Shown piece after piece: positions 7,531-15,613 of a stretch of DNA of 38,412 nt. Within the stretch, counting starts at the first letter, position 1, and each line of letters starts with the position of its first letter. The notes beneath the pieces were generated by a model. The model worked only from the letters and a program-made list of their open reading frames with translations. It did not search any database and was not told the DNA's origin. Made by a program: the position numbers and the translations under genes. Source of the DNA: Pararhodobacter sp. SW119 (GTDB lineage: Bacteria; Pseudomonadota; Alphaproteobacteria; Rhodobacterales; Rhodobacteraceae); assembly GCF_017811755.1 (NCBI RefSeq), contig NZ_JADDJF010000032.1, positions 1-38,412 of the forward strand, in the 5' to 3' direction.

Positions 7531-7929
7531 TCAGTCAGGGACGACGGCGGTGGCTTCGATCTCGACGCGGGCGCGATCCTCGACCAGGCCCGCCACCTGA
7601 ACCAGCGCCATCGCCGGAAAGTTGCGGCCCAGATGCTTGCGGTAGACGCGGCCGAGTTGGGGCAGGCTGGCAAGGTATTCCTGCTTGTCGACGACGTACC
7701 AGGTCAGCCGCACCAGATGCTCGGGACCGGCGCCGCCCTCGGCCAGCACGGCCACGATGTTGGCGAGCGTCTGGTCGACCTGCGCCAGAAAGTCGTCGGT
7801 TTCGAATTCCTGGTCGGCGTTCCACCCGATCAGCCCGCCCAGAAACAGCAGGCGTCCGCGCGCGGCAATGCCGTTGGCATAGCCGGGCGTCGCTTTCCAA
7901 TGGGACGGGTGCAGGACGTCGTGGATCAT
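7531..7929 (-). CDS. Rid (YjgF/YER057c/UK114) family protein (132 aa)
   Basis: Complete Rid fold: GIAARGRLLFLGGLIGWN near the N-terminus, QVDQTLANIVAVLAEGGAG in the middle and VEIEATAVVPD at the end. RidA deaminates reactive enamines and imines and works as a trimer. Here the RidA active-site Arg (PARS in E. coli RidA) is replaced, since the block reads NFPAMALVQVAGL with Met107 at that position, so it belongs to an Arg-less Rid subgroup whose chemistry differs or is unknown. 2-Aminomuconate deaminase, from aromatic amine pathways, is a Rid-family relative. In this operon an enamine intermediate still has to lose its amino group, so a deaminase role is attractive but inferred. The start overlaps the thioesterase stop by 4 nt (ATGA), which implies translational coupling. 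Confidence 0.85.
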   Translation of the reverse strand: MIHDVLHPSHWKATPGYANGIAARGRLLFLGGLIGWNADQEFETDDFLAQVDQTLANIVAVLAEGGAGPEHLVRLTWYVVDKQEYLASLPQLGRVYRKHLGRNFPAMALVQVAGLVEDRARVEIEATAVVPD

Positions 7930-8339
7930 GGCTGTTCCTCCAGATGGGCGGCGAGCTCGGCGCGCAGATAGTCGGGCCAGGGCATGCTGCGCCCGTCGCG
8001 GGCGACCCAGACCAGCCGCTGGCGCGCGCTGAGGCGGGTGGTCGCGTCCGGTCCCGTTGCGGCGTGAGTCAGATCGAGCGAGCTGCGCCCCAGCGTTTCT
8101 ACGGAAAGGTCGAAGCGCAGCAGATCCCCAAGCTTCGAGGGATTGCGAAATTCAATCTCGAAACGCACGGTGGGCACGCCCTGGCGGTCTGCGAACATCA
8201 GCTTTTCCCACGGGTAGTCGAGCACGTCGCGGAAGAAGTTTTCGACCTGGCTGTTCAGGATCTCGAAATAGCGCGCGAAGAAGACGATGCCGGCGGGGTC
8301 GCAATGGTTGAATTCGATGCGGATGTCGCGCGAATACAT
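7926..8339 (-). CDS. Acyl-CoA thioesterase, 4-hydroxybenzoyl-CoA thioesterase family (137 aa)
   Basis: Hotdog-fold thioesterase. The N-terminal block IEFNHCDPAGIVFFARYFEI carries Asp14 in the (D/C)DPAGI(V/A)(F/Y)(F/Y) motif, where the catalytic Asp of the 4-hydroxybenzoyl-CoA thioesterase family lies. The length is normal for a single hotdog domain; the enzyme acts as a tetramer in relatives. In the operon it may hydrolyse 2-aminobenzoyl-CoA or dead-end CoA esters to free trapped CoA, a housekeeping job seen in other aromatic-CoA clusters. The start codon overlaps the stop of the acyl-CoA dehydrogenase gene by one base (TGATG), and its own stop overlaps the Rid start by four bases. Confidence 0.86.
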   Translation of the reverse strand: MYSRDIRIEFNHCDPAGIVFFARYFEILNSQVENFFRDVLDYPWEKLMFADRQGVPTVRFEIEFRNPSKLGDLLRFDLSVETLGRSSLDLTHAATGPDATTRLSARQRLVWVARDGRSMPWPDYLRAELAAHLEEQP

Positions 8340-9481
8340 CAGTTCGCCCCCAGAAGCTGGCGGGCGATGACCACCCGCTGCACGTCCGAGGCGCCCTCGT
8401 AGATGCGCAGCGCGCGGATTTCGCGATAGAGGCTTTCGACAATGAAGCCCTTGCGCACCCCGTCGCCGCCGAACAACTGCACGGCGGTGTCGATGACCTG
8501 CTGCGCGGTCTCGGTGGCGTGCAGCTTGGCCATCGCGGCCTCGCGGGTGATGCGCGCGGCGCCCATGTCGCGGGTCCAGGCGGCGCGGTAGACCAGCAGC
8601 GCCGAGGCGTCGATCCCCAGCGCCATGTCGGACAGATGGCCCTGCACCATCTGCAGATCGCCGAGCGGTGCGCCGAAAAGCTGGCGGTTCTTCACCCGCG
8701 CCAATGCCTCGTCGAGCGCGCGGCGGGCAAAGCCCAAGGCCGCGGCGCCCACCGAGGAGCGGAAGACATCGAGCACCGCCATCGCCTGCTTGAACCCCGC
8801 CCCAGCGGTGCCGATCAGGGCGTCATCGGGCAGAAAGACGTCGTTCAGCCGGAAATGCGCTAGCGGATGCGGGGCGACCACCTCGATCCGCTCGAGGATC
8901 TCGAACCCCTCGACCGTGGCCGGCATCAGGAACGCGGAGAGCCCTCGCGCGCCCGGTGCTTCTCCAGTGCGGGCGAACAGGGTGTAGACATCGGCGATGC
9001 CGCCGTTCGAGATATAGGTCTTCTCGCCGTTCAGCCGCCAGCCGCCGGGCACCTTGGTCGCCGTCAGCGTCGAATTGGCGACATCCGAGCCCGAGCCCGG
9101 CTCGGTCAGCGCGAAGGCCGAGATCGCCGCGCCCGCGCGGGTCTTGGCCAGCCACGCGCGTTGGTCGTCGCTGCCAAACAGGCTCACCGTGCCCATGCCC
9201 AGCCCCTGCATGGCGAAGGCGAAATCGGCCAGCCCGTCATGGCGCGCCAGCGTTTCGCGGCTCAGGCACAGCGTCCGCAGGTCGAACGCGGTGCCCTGGT
9301 CAGTGCCGGTGGGGTCGAGCCAGCCGTCCCGGCCCAGATCGGCGACCAGTTGACGACAGGCGCCATCCACGTCCGAATGATCGACCGGAAGGTTGGCCGC
9401 GCACCAAGCGTCCAGCGCCTGTGCCCAGTCGCGGTGCCGGTTCTCGAAAAAAGGCCAGTCGAGATAGCTGCGATCAGCCAT
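8339..9481 (-). CDS. Acyl-CoA dehydrogenase of the 2-aminobenzoyl-CoA pathway (380 aa)
   Basis: FAD-dependent acyl-CoA dehydrogenase, expected to introduce an alpha-beta double bond into an alicyclic or open-chain CoA intermediate after ring reduction. The flavin/substrate signature [15 protein letters not shown] is present, then [20 protein letters not shown]. The C-terminal block [20 protein letters not shown] contains the expected catalytic Glu (about Glu362). It is slightly divergent at the N-terminus (an aromatic-rich start: [20 protein letters not shown]). ATG 9481 has GGGAGA 5 nt upstream, and an in-frame ATG at 9493 is less well placed. It is separated from the crotonase by a 100-bp spacer with two strong hairpins, the only real gap inside this operon. 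Confidence 0.88.
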   Translation of the reverse strand: MADRSYLDWPFFENRHRDWAQALDAWCAANLPVDHSDVDGACRQLVADLGRDGWLDPTGTDQGTAFDLRTLCLSRETLARHDGLADFAFAMQGLGMGTVSLFGSDDQRAWLAKTRAGAAISAFALTEPGSGSDVANSTLTATKVPGGWRLNGEKTYISNGGIADVYTLFARTGEAPGARGLSAFLMPATVEGFEILERIEVVAPHPLAHFRLNDVFLPDDALIGTAGAGFKQAMAVLDVFRSSVGAAALGFARRALDEALARVKNRQLFGAPLGDLQMVQGHLSDMALGIDASALLVYRAAWTRDMGAARITREAAMAKLHATETAQQVIDTAVQLFGGDGVRKGFIVESLYREIRALRIYEGASDVQRVVIARQLLGAN

Positions 9482-9509
9482 GTTGTCTCCCATTTGGGTC
9501 CGGGGAGGT

Positions 9510-9572
9510 CCAGGAGGGGCGCGGGCGCCCCTCCTGGCGCGGGGGGTTGCGGGGGGCGAGCAGCCCCCCGCA
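9510..9572 (-). repeat. Two tandem GC hairpins between operon genes
   Basis: Hairpin 1 (9510-9537): arms CCAGGAGGGGCG and CGCCCCTCCTGG, a perfect 12-bp stem around CGGG. Hairpin 2 (9548-9572): arms TGCGGGGGGC and GCCCCCCGCA, a perfect 10-bp stem around GAGCA. No T-run follows on the minus strand, so this is not a standard terminator. It resembles REP-like intercistronic elements that trim or stabilise mRNA and could make expression of the downstream genes unequal. Confidence 0.6.
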
Positions 9573-9581
9573 TGCCGCTTG

Positions 9582-10394
9582 TCAATTCCCCTCGAAGACC
9601 GGTTTCTCCTTTGCCGCGAAGGCCCGATAGGCACGGGCGAAATCCTGCGTCTGCATGCAGATGGCCTGGGCCTGCGCCTCGGCCTCAATCGCCTGTTCCA
9701 GCCCCATCGACCACTCGTGATTCAGTTGCGTCTTGGTCATCATATGGGCGAAGTTCGGCCCCGCCGCGATCCGCTGCGCCAGATCCGTTGCCGCCCCTTC
9801 AAGTTCGCCGGCGCCATGAAGCGCATTCCAGAACCCCCAGGCCAGACCCTCGTCCGCGCTCATCGACCGGCCGGTATAGAGCAGTTCCGCCGCCCGCCCC
9901 TGACCGATGATTCGGGGCAGCATCGCGCAGGCGCCCATGTCGCAGCCGGCCAGCCCGACGCGGGTGAAGAGGAACGCGGTCTTCGCCTCGGGCGTGGCCA
10001 GGCGCAGGTCAGCGGCCATGGCCAGGATCGCGCCGGCGCCCACGCAGATGCCGTCGACCGAGGCGATCACGGGTTTTCCGCAGCCCAGGATCGCCTTGAC
10101 CAGATCGCCCGTCATCCGGGTGAAGGCTAGCAGTTCCGGCATCTCCATGCCGACCAGCGGTCCGATGATCTCGTGCACGTCGCCGCCCGAGCAAAAGTTG
10201 CCCCCGTTCGACGCAAGGATCACGACGTCCACGTCCCGCGCATAGGGCAGCGCGCGGAAGGTGTCGCGCAACTCGGCATAGCTGTCAAAGGTCAGCGGGT
10301 TCTTCCGCTCCGGCCGGGCAAGGCGGATCGTGGCGATGCGCTCGGCCACGGTCCATTCGAAATGTTGCGGCGCCAGATTGGGCAATTCGGTCAT
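9582..10394 (-). CDS. Crotonase / enoyl-CoA hydratase family protein with unusual active site (270 aa)
   Basis: Clear crotonase fold: the oxyanion-hole loops are NFCSGGDV (residues 66-73) and [15 protein letters not shown] (115-129), and the trimer helix follows [18 protein letters not shown]. By-eye alignment to rat hydratase puts Ile123 and Arg145 where the two catalytic Glu residues (Glu144, Glu164) should be. Asp152 in [14 protein letters not shown] falls where MenB and BadI-type enzymes have their FDxG Asp. A simple hydratase role is therefore doubtful, and a ring-opening hydrolase or other beta-keto-acyl-CoA reaction is possible. The start ATG overlaps the MarR stop by 4 nt. The hairpin spacer lies downstream. 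Confidence 0.85.
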   Translation of the reverse strand: MTELPNLAPQHFEWTVAERIATIRLARPERKNPLTFDSYAELRDTFRALPYARDVDVVILASNGGNFCSGGDVHEIIGPLVGMEMPELLAFTRMTGDLVKAILGCGKPVIASVDGICVGAGAILAMAADLRLATPEAKTAFLFTRVGLAGCDMGACAMLPRIIGQGRAAELLYTGRSMSADEGLAWGFWNALHGAGELEGAATDLAQRIAAGPNFAHMMTKTQLNHEWSMGLEQAIEAEAQAQAICMQTQDFARAYRAFAAKEKPVFEGN

Positions 10395-10855
10395 GTTCGC
10401 TCCTTATCGCTCGGCAGGGTGCGGCGCAGCACGTCGCGCAGCGTGTCCAGATCCTGGGAGTCGAGATCGCCGAAGAGCGCATCCAGGCGCTCCTCGTGCC
10501 CCTGCGCCATCGTCTCGAAGCTGGTGGTGCCCTTGGGTGTCAGCGCGACATGCACGGTGCGGCGGTCGTTCGGCGCGGGCGACCGGCGCACCAGACCGTC
10601 CTTTTCCAGCCGGTCGACGACCGCGGTCGCGTTACCGTTCGACACCAGCAGCAGCCGCGAGAGTTCCGACATGGTCATCGTGTCGGCCCGCCGATGCAAC
10701 GCGGCCATCACGTCGAATCGGGGCAAGGTTGTTTCATGTTCGCGGCGCAGGTAGTCGCGCAGGTCGGCCTCGACCGTGCGGATGACCCGCAGCAGCCGAA
10801 GCCACAGCCGAAGGCGGCGTTTCGACAGCGGCGTTGCGAGGATGGGATCGGGCAT
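10391..10855 (-). CDS. MarR-family transcriptional regulator of the anthranilate operon (154 aa)
   Basis: Winged-helix repressor. The family core is well preserved: [40 protein letters not shown] (recognition helix), [20 protein letters not shown] (wing with the invariant DRR). The long N-terminal helices form the dimer interface. MarR proteins of aromatic-CoA clusters (for example BadR) usually respond to the CoA-thioester of the substrate, so 2-aminobenzoyl-CoA is the natural inducer candidate here. It is the third gene of the operon it probably controls; its start overlaps the SDR stop by one base (TGATG). The 16-bp inverted repeat at 13919-13934 is the best candidate operator. Confidence 0.88.
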   Translation of the reverse strand: MPDPILATPLSKRRLRLWLRLLRVIRTVEADLRDYLRREHETTLPRFDVMAALHRRADTMTMSELSRLLLVSNGNATAVVDRLEKDGLVRRSPAPNDRRTVHVALTPKGTTSFETMAQGHEERLDALFGDLDSQDLDTLRDVLRRTLPSDKERT

Positions 10856-11589
10856 CACACCTCTCCACCCGATACCGATAGGGCGTGACCATTGACCATC
10901 GAAGCCGCTGGCGACGCGAGGAAAAGTGCTGCTGCGGCGATTTCCTCGACATCGATCATCCGGCCCATCGGGTTGTCCGTAACCACCTGCGCCACCGCTG
11001 CTTCTCGGCTCAGATCGAACCGCTTCTGCACCGCGTCGACCGCGGCCTGACCGAGCGGCGTATCGACGAAGCCCGGGCAGATCGCATTGCAGGTGATGCC
11101 GCGTTTCGCCACCTCCAGCGCGACCGACCGCACCAGACCCAGTACGCCATGCTTGGCCGCGGCATAGGCGGCGATGGTCGGCCCACCCTTCAGGCTGGCG
11201 GTCGAGGCCATGGCGATCAGCCGTCCGCCATCGCCCATCCCCTCGAGCGCCGCGCGGAAGGTCAGGAACGTGCCGGTCAGGTTTGCCGACAGCGTCTGGT
11301 TCCACTGCTCGAGCGTGATTGATCGCAGCTTTCCGGCGGCGCCGCCGCCGGCATTAGCCACGACCACGTCATAGGGCGCGTCGAAGAGCGTGGCTACCTG
11401 CGCCTCCTGGGTGATGTCGACCAGGCGGCAGTCCATCCCGCGTCCGCCATCGGTTTCCTGCAGGGGTTCGCGCCGCCGCCCGGCAATGGTCACGTGACAC
11501 CCCTCGGCAGCGAAGCCGCGCGCCACCGCGCGGCCGATGCCCGAGCCACCGCCGGTCACCAGGACCCGTTTGCCCGCCAGCCCGGTCAT
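10855..11589 (-). CDS. Short-chain dehydrogenase/reductase (244 aa)
   Basis: Classical SDR with the NAD(P)-binding TGGGSGIG at residues 12-19, the NAG motif (VVVANAGGG, about 76-83), and the catalytic Ser129, Tyr142 and Lys146 ([11 protein letters not shown]). Length and motifs are complete. In the pathway it most likely oxidises or reduces a hydroxyl/keto group on the alicyclic CoA intermediate, the 3-hydroxyacyl-CoA dehydrogenase step of a beta-oxidation-like sequence, or interconverts the 5-hydroxy and 5-oxo products made by the monooxygenase/reductase. Both are inferences. The start overlaps the preceding stop by 4 nt (ATGA), so it is coupled to that gene. Confidence 0.86.
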   Translation of the reverse strand: MTGLAGKRVLVTGGGSGIGRAVARGFAAEGCHVTIAGRRREPLQETDGGRGMDCRLVDITQEAQVATLFDAPYDVVVANAGGGAAGKLRSITLEQWNQTLSANLTGTFLTFRAALEGMGDGGRLIAMASTASLKGGPTIAAYAAAKHGVLGLVRSVALEVAKRGITCNAICPGFVDTPLGQAAVDAVQKRFDLSREAAVAQVVTDNPMGRMIDVEEIAAAALFLASPAASMVNGHALSVSGGEV

Positions 11590-13871
11590 GCCCGCAGCAC
11601 TTCCTGCTCCCGCTCGGCCAGGCGGCGCATCTGGTCGCGCCCGGCGAGGTAGGGAAGCGGCCAGTCGGTCGCCGAGTCGCCCAGGGCGACGGCCGAATGC
11701 AGCGTCCAGTAGGGGTTCGACAGATGCGGGCGCGCCAGGCAGACCAGGTCGGCACGCCCGGCCATCAGGATCGAGTTGACGTGATCGAACTCGTAGATGT
11801 TGCCCACGGCCATCGTCTTGATTCCCGTCTCGTTGCGGATCCGATCGGAGAAGGGCGTCTGGAACATGCGGCCGTAGACGGGTTGGGCCTCGGTCGAGGT
11901 CTGCCCGGCGCTGACGTCAATGATGTCGGCGCCGGCATCGTGGAACGCTTTCGCGATCTGCACGGCCTCCTCCGGCGTCACGCCGTCCTCACCGACCCAG
12001 TCATTGGCCGAGATGCGGACCGAGAACGGCTTTTCCGCGGGCCAGGCGTCGCGCATCGCCCGGAAAACCTCCAGCGGGTAGCGCAGGCGGTTCTCCAGGT
12101 TGCCGCCGTAGTCGTCGCTGCGGATGTTCGACACGGGGCTGATGAAGCTGGAGATCAGGTAGCCGTGGGCGGCGTGCAACTCGACCATGTCGAAGCCCGC
12201 GCGCGCCGCCATCTTGGTCGAGGCCACGAATTCCGCCGTGACCCGGTCCATGTCGGCGCGCGTCATCTCGCGCGGGACGGTGTTCTGCGGCGACCAGGGC
12301 AGGGGGCTGGCGCTCATCACCTCCCAGTTGCCCTCACTCAGGGGGGCGTCCATTTCCTCCCATCCCAGCTGGGTGGAGCCCTTGCGGCCCGAGTGGCCGA
12401 TCTGCATGCAGATCTTCGCCTGGCTTTCGGCATGGACAAAATCGACGATCCGGCGCCAGGCCGCCTCGTGTTCGGGCGCGTAGAGGCCCGGGCAGCCGGG
12501 GGTGATGCGACCCTCGGGCGAGACGCAGGTCATCTCGGTATAGATCAGCCCGGCGCCGCCCTTGGCGCGCTCGCCCAGATGCACGAGGTGCCAGTCGGTC
12601 GGGTTGCCATCGACGGCCCGGTATTGCGCCATGGGCGAGACGACGACGCGGTTGATCAGGTCCATGTCGCGCAGCTTGAAGGGGGCGAACATCGGCGCAC
12701 GGCCCAGCGTGCCGCCGGCCTGTTCCTGAAACCAGTCCTCGGCCGCGCGCAGCCAGTCGGGGTCGCGCAGGCGCAGGTTCTCGTGGCTGATCCGCTGGGA
12801 TCGGGTCAGCAGCGAATAGGCGAATTGCGGGGGCGGCATGTCGAGGTAGCGCTCCACCTCCTCGAACCATTCGAGGCTGTTGCGCGCGGCGGACTGGGTG
12901 CGCAGCACCTCTAGCCGGCGCTCGTCCTGATACCGCTCGAAGGCGCGTTCAAGGGTGGGTTCGCTGTGCAGGTATTCGGCCAGCGCGATGGCCGAATCGA
13001 AGGCCAGCCGCGACCCCGAGCCGATCGAGAAATGCGAGGTCGCCGCCGCGTCGCCCATCAGCACGACGTTCTCGTGGTACCACCGTTCGCAGACGATGCG
13101 GGGAAACTGCATCCACACGGCCGAGCCGCGCAGATGCGCGGCGTTCGACATCAGTTCATGGCCGTCCAGATGCCCCTCGAATATCTTGCGGCAGGTCTCG
13201 ACCGTCTCTTCCTTCGTCATGTGCTCGAAACCCCAGCGGTCCCAGGTCTCGGGCAGGCATTCGACGATGAAGGTCGCGGTGGTGTCGTCGAACTGGTAGA
13301 CATGCGCCCAGACCCAGCCGTGTTCGGTCTTCTCGAAGATGAAGGTGAAGGCGTCGTCGAATTTCTGATGCGTTCCCAGCCATACGAACTTGCAGCGGCG
13401 GATGTCGACATCGGGTTTGAAGACGTGCTCGTATTCCTGTCGGATGCGGGAGTTGATCCCGTCCGTGGCGACGACGACGTCGTAGTCCTTGCGATAGCTT
13501 TCGGCGCTGTCGAACTCGGTCTCGAAGCGCAGGTCAACGCCCAGTTCGCGCGCGCGCTCTTGCAGCAGGATCAGCATCTGCTTGCGCCCGATCCCGGCAA
13601 AGCCATGCCCGCCGGACACCGTGCGCACACCGTCGTGGACCACGGCGATATCGTCCCAATAGGCAAAGTGGTCGCGGATCGCCTCGGTCGACTTCGGGTC
13701 GTTCACCTGCATCTTCGACAGCGCGTCGTCCGACAGCACCACGCCCCAGCCGAAAGTGTCGTTGGCGCGGTTGCGTTCCATCACCGTCACCTCGTGCGAC
13801 GGGTCGCGCAGCTTCATCGAGATGGCGAAGTAAAGGCCGGCTGGCCCGCCGCCGAGACAGAGGATCTTCAT
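11586..13871 (-). CDS. 2-aminobenzoyl-CoA monooxygenase/reductase, two-domain flavoenzyme (761 aa)
   Basis: Fusion of two flavin enzymes. Residues 1 to about 380 are a class A flavoprotein monooxygenase: FAD Rossmann motif [12 protein letters not shown] (5-16), DG motif [13 protein letters not shown] (132-144), and the GD motif [16 protein letters not shown] (271-286). Residues about 393-750 are an old-yellow-enzyme-type reductase ([20 protein letters not shown], then QIGHSGRKG and [20 protein letters not shown]). This architecture is that of the Azoarcus evansii enzyme, which hydroxylates 2-aminobenzoyl-CoA at C5 and then reduces the ring; salicylyl-CoA 5-hydroxylase shares the fold, so salicylate is the alternative substrate. 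ATG 13871 has AAGGGAG 5 nt upstream, so the 18 codons before it are not used. It is the first gene of the operon. Confidence 0.92.
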   Translation of the reverse strand: MKILCLGGGPAGLYFAISMKLRDPSHEVTVMERNRANDTFGWGVVLSDDALSKMQVNDPKSTEAIRDHFAYWDDIAVVHDGVRTVSGGHGFAGIGRKQMLILLQERARELGVDLRFETEFDSAESYRKDYDVVVATDGINSRIRQEYEHVFKPDVDIRRCKFVWLGTHQKFDDAFTFIFEKTEHGWVWAHVYQFDDTTATFIVECLPETWDRWGFEHMTKEETVETCRKIFEGHLDGHELMSNAAHLRGSAVWMQFPRIVCERWYHENVVLMGDAAATSHFSIGSGSRLAFDSAIALAEYLHSEPTLERAFERYQDERRLEVLRTQSAARNSLEWFEEVERYLDMPPPQFAYSLLTRSQRISHENLRLRDPDWLRAAEDWFQEQAGGTLGRAPMFAPFKLRDMDLINRVVVSPMAQYRAVDGNPTDWHLVHLGERAKGGAGLIYTEMTCVSPEGRITPGCPGLYAPEHEAAWRRIVDFVHAESQAKICMQIGHSGRKGSTQLGWEEMDAPLSEGNWEVMSASPLPWSPQNTVPREMTRADMDRVTAEFVASTKMAARAGFDMVELHAAHGYLISSFISPVSNIRSDDYGGNLENRLRYPLEVFRAMRDAWPAEKPFSVRISANDWVGEDGVTPEEAVQIAKAFHDAGADIIDVSAGQTSTEAQPVYGRMFQTPFSDRIRNETGIKTMAVGNIYEFDHVNSILMAGRADLVCLARPHLSNPYWTLHSAVALGDSATDWPLPYLAGRDQMRRLAEREQEVLRA

Positions 13872-13918
13872 GAGCGACTCCCTTAGCGCTGCCCGCAGAT
13901 TGGCAGCTTCGCGCCTAT

Positions 13919-13934
13919 ATTTCAATCTTGAAAT
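13919..13934. promoter_or_regulatory. 16-bp inverted repeat, candidate MarR operator of the anthranilate operon
   Basis: Perfect inverted repeat with arms ATTTCAA and TTGAAAT around TC. It lies 48-63 nt upstream of the first gene, in the only promoter-sized gap of the operon. On the minus strand the downstream arm runs into TATAGG, so the site would overlap the core promoter. Size and symmetry fit MarR dimers, and the operon encodes a MarR protein. Confidence 0.6.
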
Positions 13935-13963
13935 GATGGGCGCGCGGGAACGCTGATGCGCTT

Positions 13964-14932
13964 TCAGAAAAGCGGCGGCAACTGGATAAGGCTCAAGGGG
14001 CCAAGGGACAGGGTGCCTTCGCGCAGGGTCAGCGAAAGTTCGATCAGGTCTGGCGAGTCGGCGGCGGCCATGCCGGCCAGCATCGGCCGCAGGACCCCGG
14101 CCTGATTCGCATCGATGAGACCCGCCTCGGCCAGTCGCTGCAGAAGCGCGGGCCAGCCGGTCACGCGCAGGGTCAGGGGTCCGGACAGCCTGCCGTTTGC
14201 ATCGGGCTCGACCTCGCCGGTGGCGTCAAGATCGACCCCATCAAAGCGTACCCGCGCCCCGGTCAGGGCAACCGCGACCGGACGGGGCAGGGGGCCTTCC
14301 AGCGTGGTGCGGTCCAGCGGGCGATCGAACTGCGTGCGACCTTCCAGCCGCAGCGCGTCAAAGCGGCGCGGCCAGTTCCCCTCCGGATCGAAGTCGTCCA
14401 TCCAGGCCGGGTCGGGAAAGACCGTCTCAAGTTCAGCCACCACCTCATGCAGGCGCGCGTCCTGCGACCGGCTGGCGATGCGCAGCGCATCCGCGGTGTG
14501 CGTCGCGCCATCGGTCTGCAAGCGCGGCTCGGTCGCCACCAGCGCCATTCGTTCCAGCGGCAGGGACAGCCCTGGGGTCATGACCAGGCTTGCGCGCGCG
14601 TCTTCTGTATGCAGGGACGCGGTATGCCCGGCGATGGTGAACTGCTGATCGTTCGGAAAGACCACGATCAGGTGATGCGGCTTGTAGCTGAGCGCGAAGA
14701 CCTGGACGAAAGGCGCCTGCCAGCGGGCGTCGCCCCCCGTCAGTTGCGGCGCGTCGATCGTCAGGTCGAAACGGTTCGGAAACCCGCGGACGCTGTGCGC
14801 ATCGGCCACGAAATTCGGGCTTTCGACCAGCGACTGCGCAACGGCCCGGTCCAGCGCGCGCGCACCGACGAACCAGTAGGCGCCCCACGTGGACGCCACC
14901 ACCACGGCCAGGATTGCCAGAATGCGCAGCAT
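13964..14932 (-). CDS. DUF2125 domain protein, exported or membrane-anchored (322 aa)
   Basis: The N-terminus [20 protein letters not shown] followed by [15 protein letters not shown] is a signal peptide or anchor, after which comes a beta-rich DUF2125 domain ([15 protein letters not shown], then [20 protein letters not shown]). Such proteins, widespread in Rhodobacteraceae and Rhizobiales, have an AsmA-like repetitive beta architecture and are probably periplasmic; the function is not known. ATG 14932 follows AGAGGGG; a TTG at 14953 would add seven residues and is less likely. The gene is divergent from the ChaC-like gene, and its stop lies 29 bp from the candidate operator of the anthranilate operon, so the two transcription units are very close but separately controlled. 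Confidence 0.78.
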   Translation of the reverse strand: MLRILAILAVVVASTWGAYWFVGARALDRAVAQSLVESPNFVADAHSVRGFPNRFDLTIDAPQLTGGDARWQAPFVQVFALSYKPHHLIVVFPNDQQFTIAGHTASLHTEDARASLVMTPGLSLPLERMALVATEPRLQTDGATHTADALRIASRSQDARLHEVVAELETVFPDPAWMDDFDPEGNWPRRFDALRLEGRTQFDRPLDRTTLEGPLPRPVAVALTGARVRFDGVDLDATGEVEPDANGRLSGPLTLRVTGWPALLQRLAEAGLIDANQAGVLRPMLAGMAAADSPDLIELSLTLREGTLSLGPLSLIQLPPLF

Positions 14933-15011
14933 TCGCCCCTCTTTCGTTCCCAACGCCCTTGGTGTTTACATCCCAGCGGCGGCGCCGACCAGTGCCGCAA
15001 TGGAGGTACGC

Positions 15012-15548
15012 GTGGAGCCTTTCTGGGTTTTCGGTTACGGATCGCTTCTGTGGGATCCCGGCTTTGCCTGGACGTCGCGCCGGCTTGCGCGGCTTGACGG
15101 GTATCATCGATCCTTCTGCATGCGCTCGATCCACCACCGCGGCACGCCCGAGGCGCCGGGCCTGGTTCTGGCGCTTGATGCCGCGCCGGACGCGGTCTGC
15201 CATGGCATCGCCTTCGAGCTGGCCCCCGAGATCGCCGAGGAAACGCTGGAATACCTGCGTGCGCGCGAACTTATCTCGGCCGCCTATCTGGAAACGGTCG
15301 GGACCCTCACGCTGGACGATGACACGCAGATCGAGGCGCTGGTCTACGTGATCGACCGCGCGCACTGGCAGTATTGCGGCGGCCTGCCCCTGGACGAACA
15401 GGCCGCGATCATCGCCCGGGCCGAGGGCGGACGCGGCGCGAATCGCGACTATCTCTATCAGACAGCCGCGCATCTGGCCGAACTTGGCCTTGCCGATCCG
15501 GACCTTGAATGGCTTTCCAGCCGGGTGCGCGCGTTGACGCAGCCATAG
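15012..15548 (+). CDS. ChaC-like gamma-glutamylcyclotransferase (178 aa)
   Basis: Cytosolic enzyme of the ChaC branch, which cleaves glutathione into 5-oxoproline and Cys-Gly. The N-terminal WVFGYGSLLWDPGF contains the YGSL substrate-binding loop, followed by YHRSFCMRSIHHRGTPEAPG (a ChaC-type motif) and GIAFELAPEIAEETLEYLRAR. Family length is normal. The start is probably GTG 15012, because GGAGG sits at 15002-15006 directly upstream with proper spacing; ATG 15000 has no ribosome binding site. It precedes the MotA/MotB-like pair by 65 bp on the same strand and may share its transcript, although no functional link is obvious. Confidence 0.82.
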   Translation: MEPFWVFGYGSLLWDPGFAWTSRRLARLDGYHRSFCMRSIHHRGTPEAPGLVLALDAAPDAVCHGIAFELAPEIAEETLEYLRARELISAAYLETVGTLTLDDDTQIEALVYVIDRAHWQYCGGLPLDEQAAIIARAEGGRGANRDYLYQTAAHLAELGLADPDLEWLSSRVRALTQP

Positions 15549-15613
15549 TTACCGGTTGGCAAGCGGCCTTGTTCTCAATAGGTTCAGGCGAAAGACCCTG
15601 AGGGCGAGACAGT

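Noticed and set aside
6858-8402. 514-codon open frame on the plus strand
   Set aside because: Antisense to the CoA ligase, Rid and thioesterase genes; it has no recognisable domain and arises from the high GC3 of the real genes.
11697-12914. 405-codon open frame on the plus strand
   Set aside because: Antisense shadow of the 2-aminobenzoyl-CoA monooxygenase/reductase gene, which has complete motifs and a good ribosome site.
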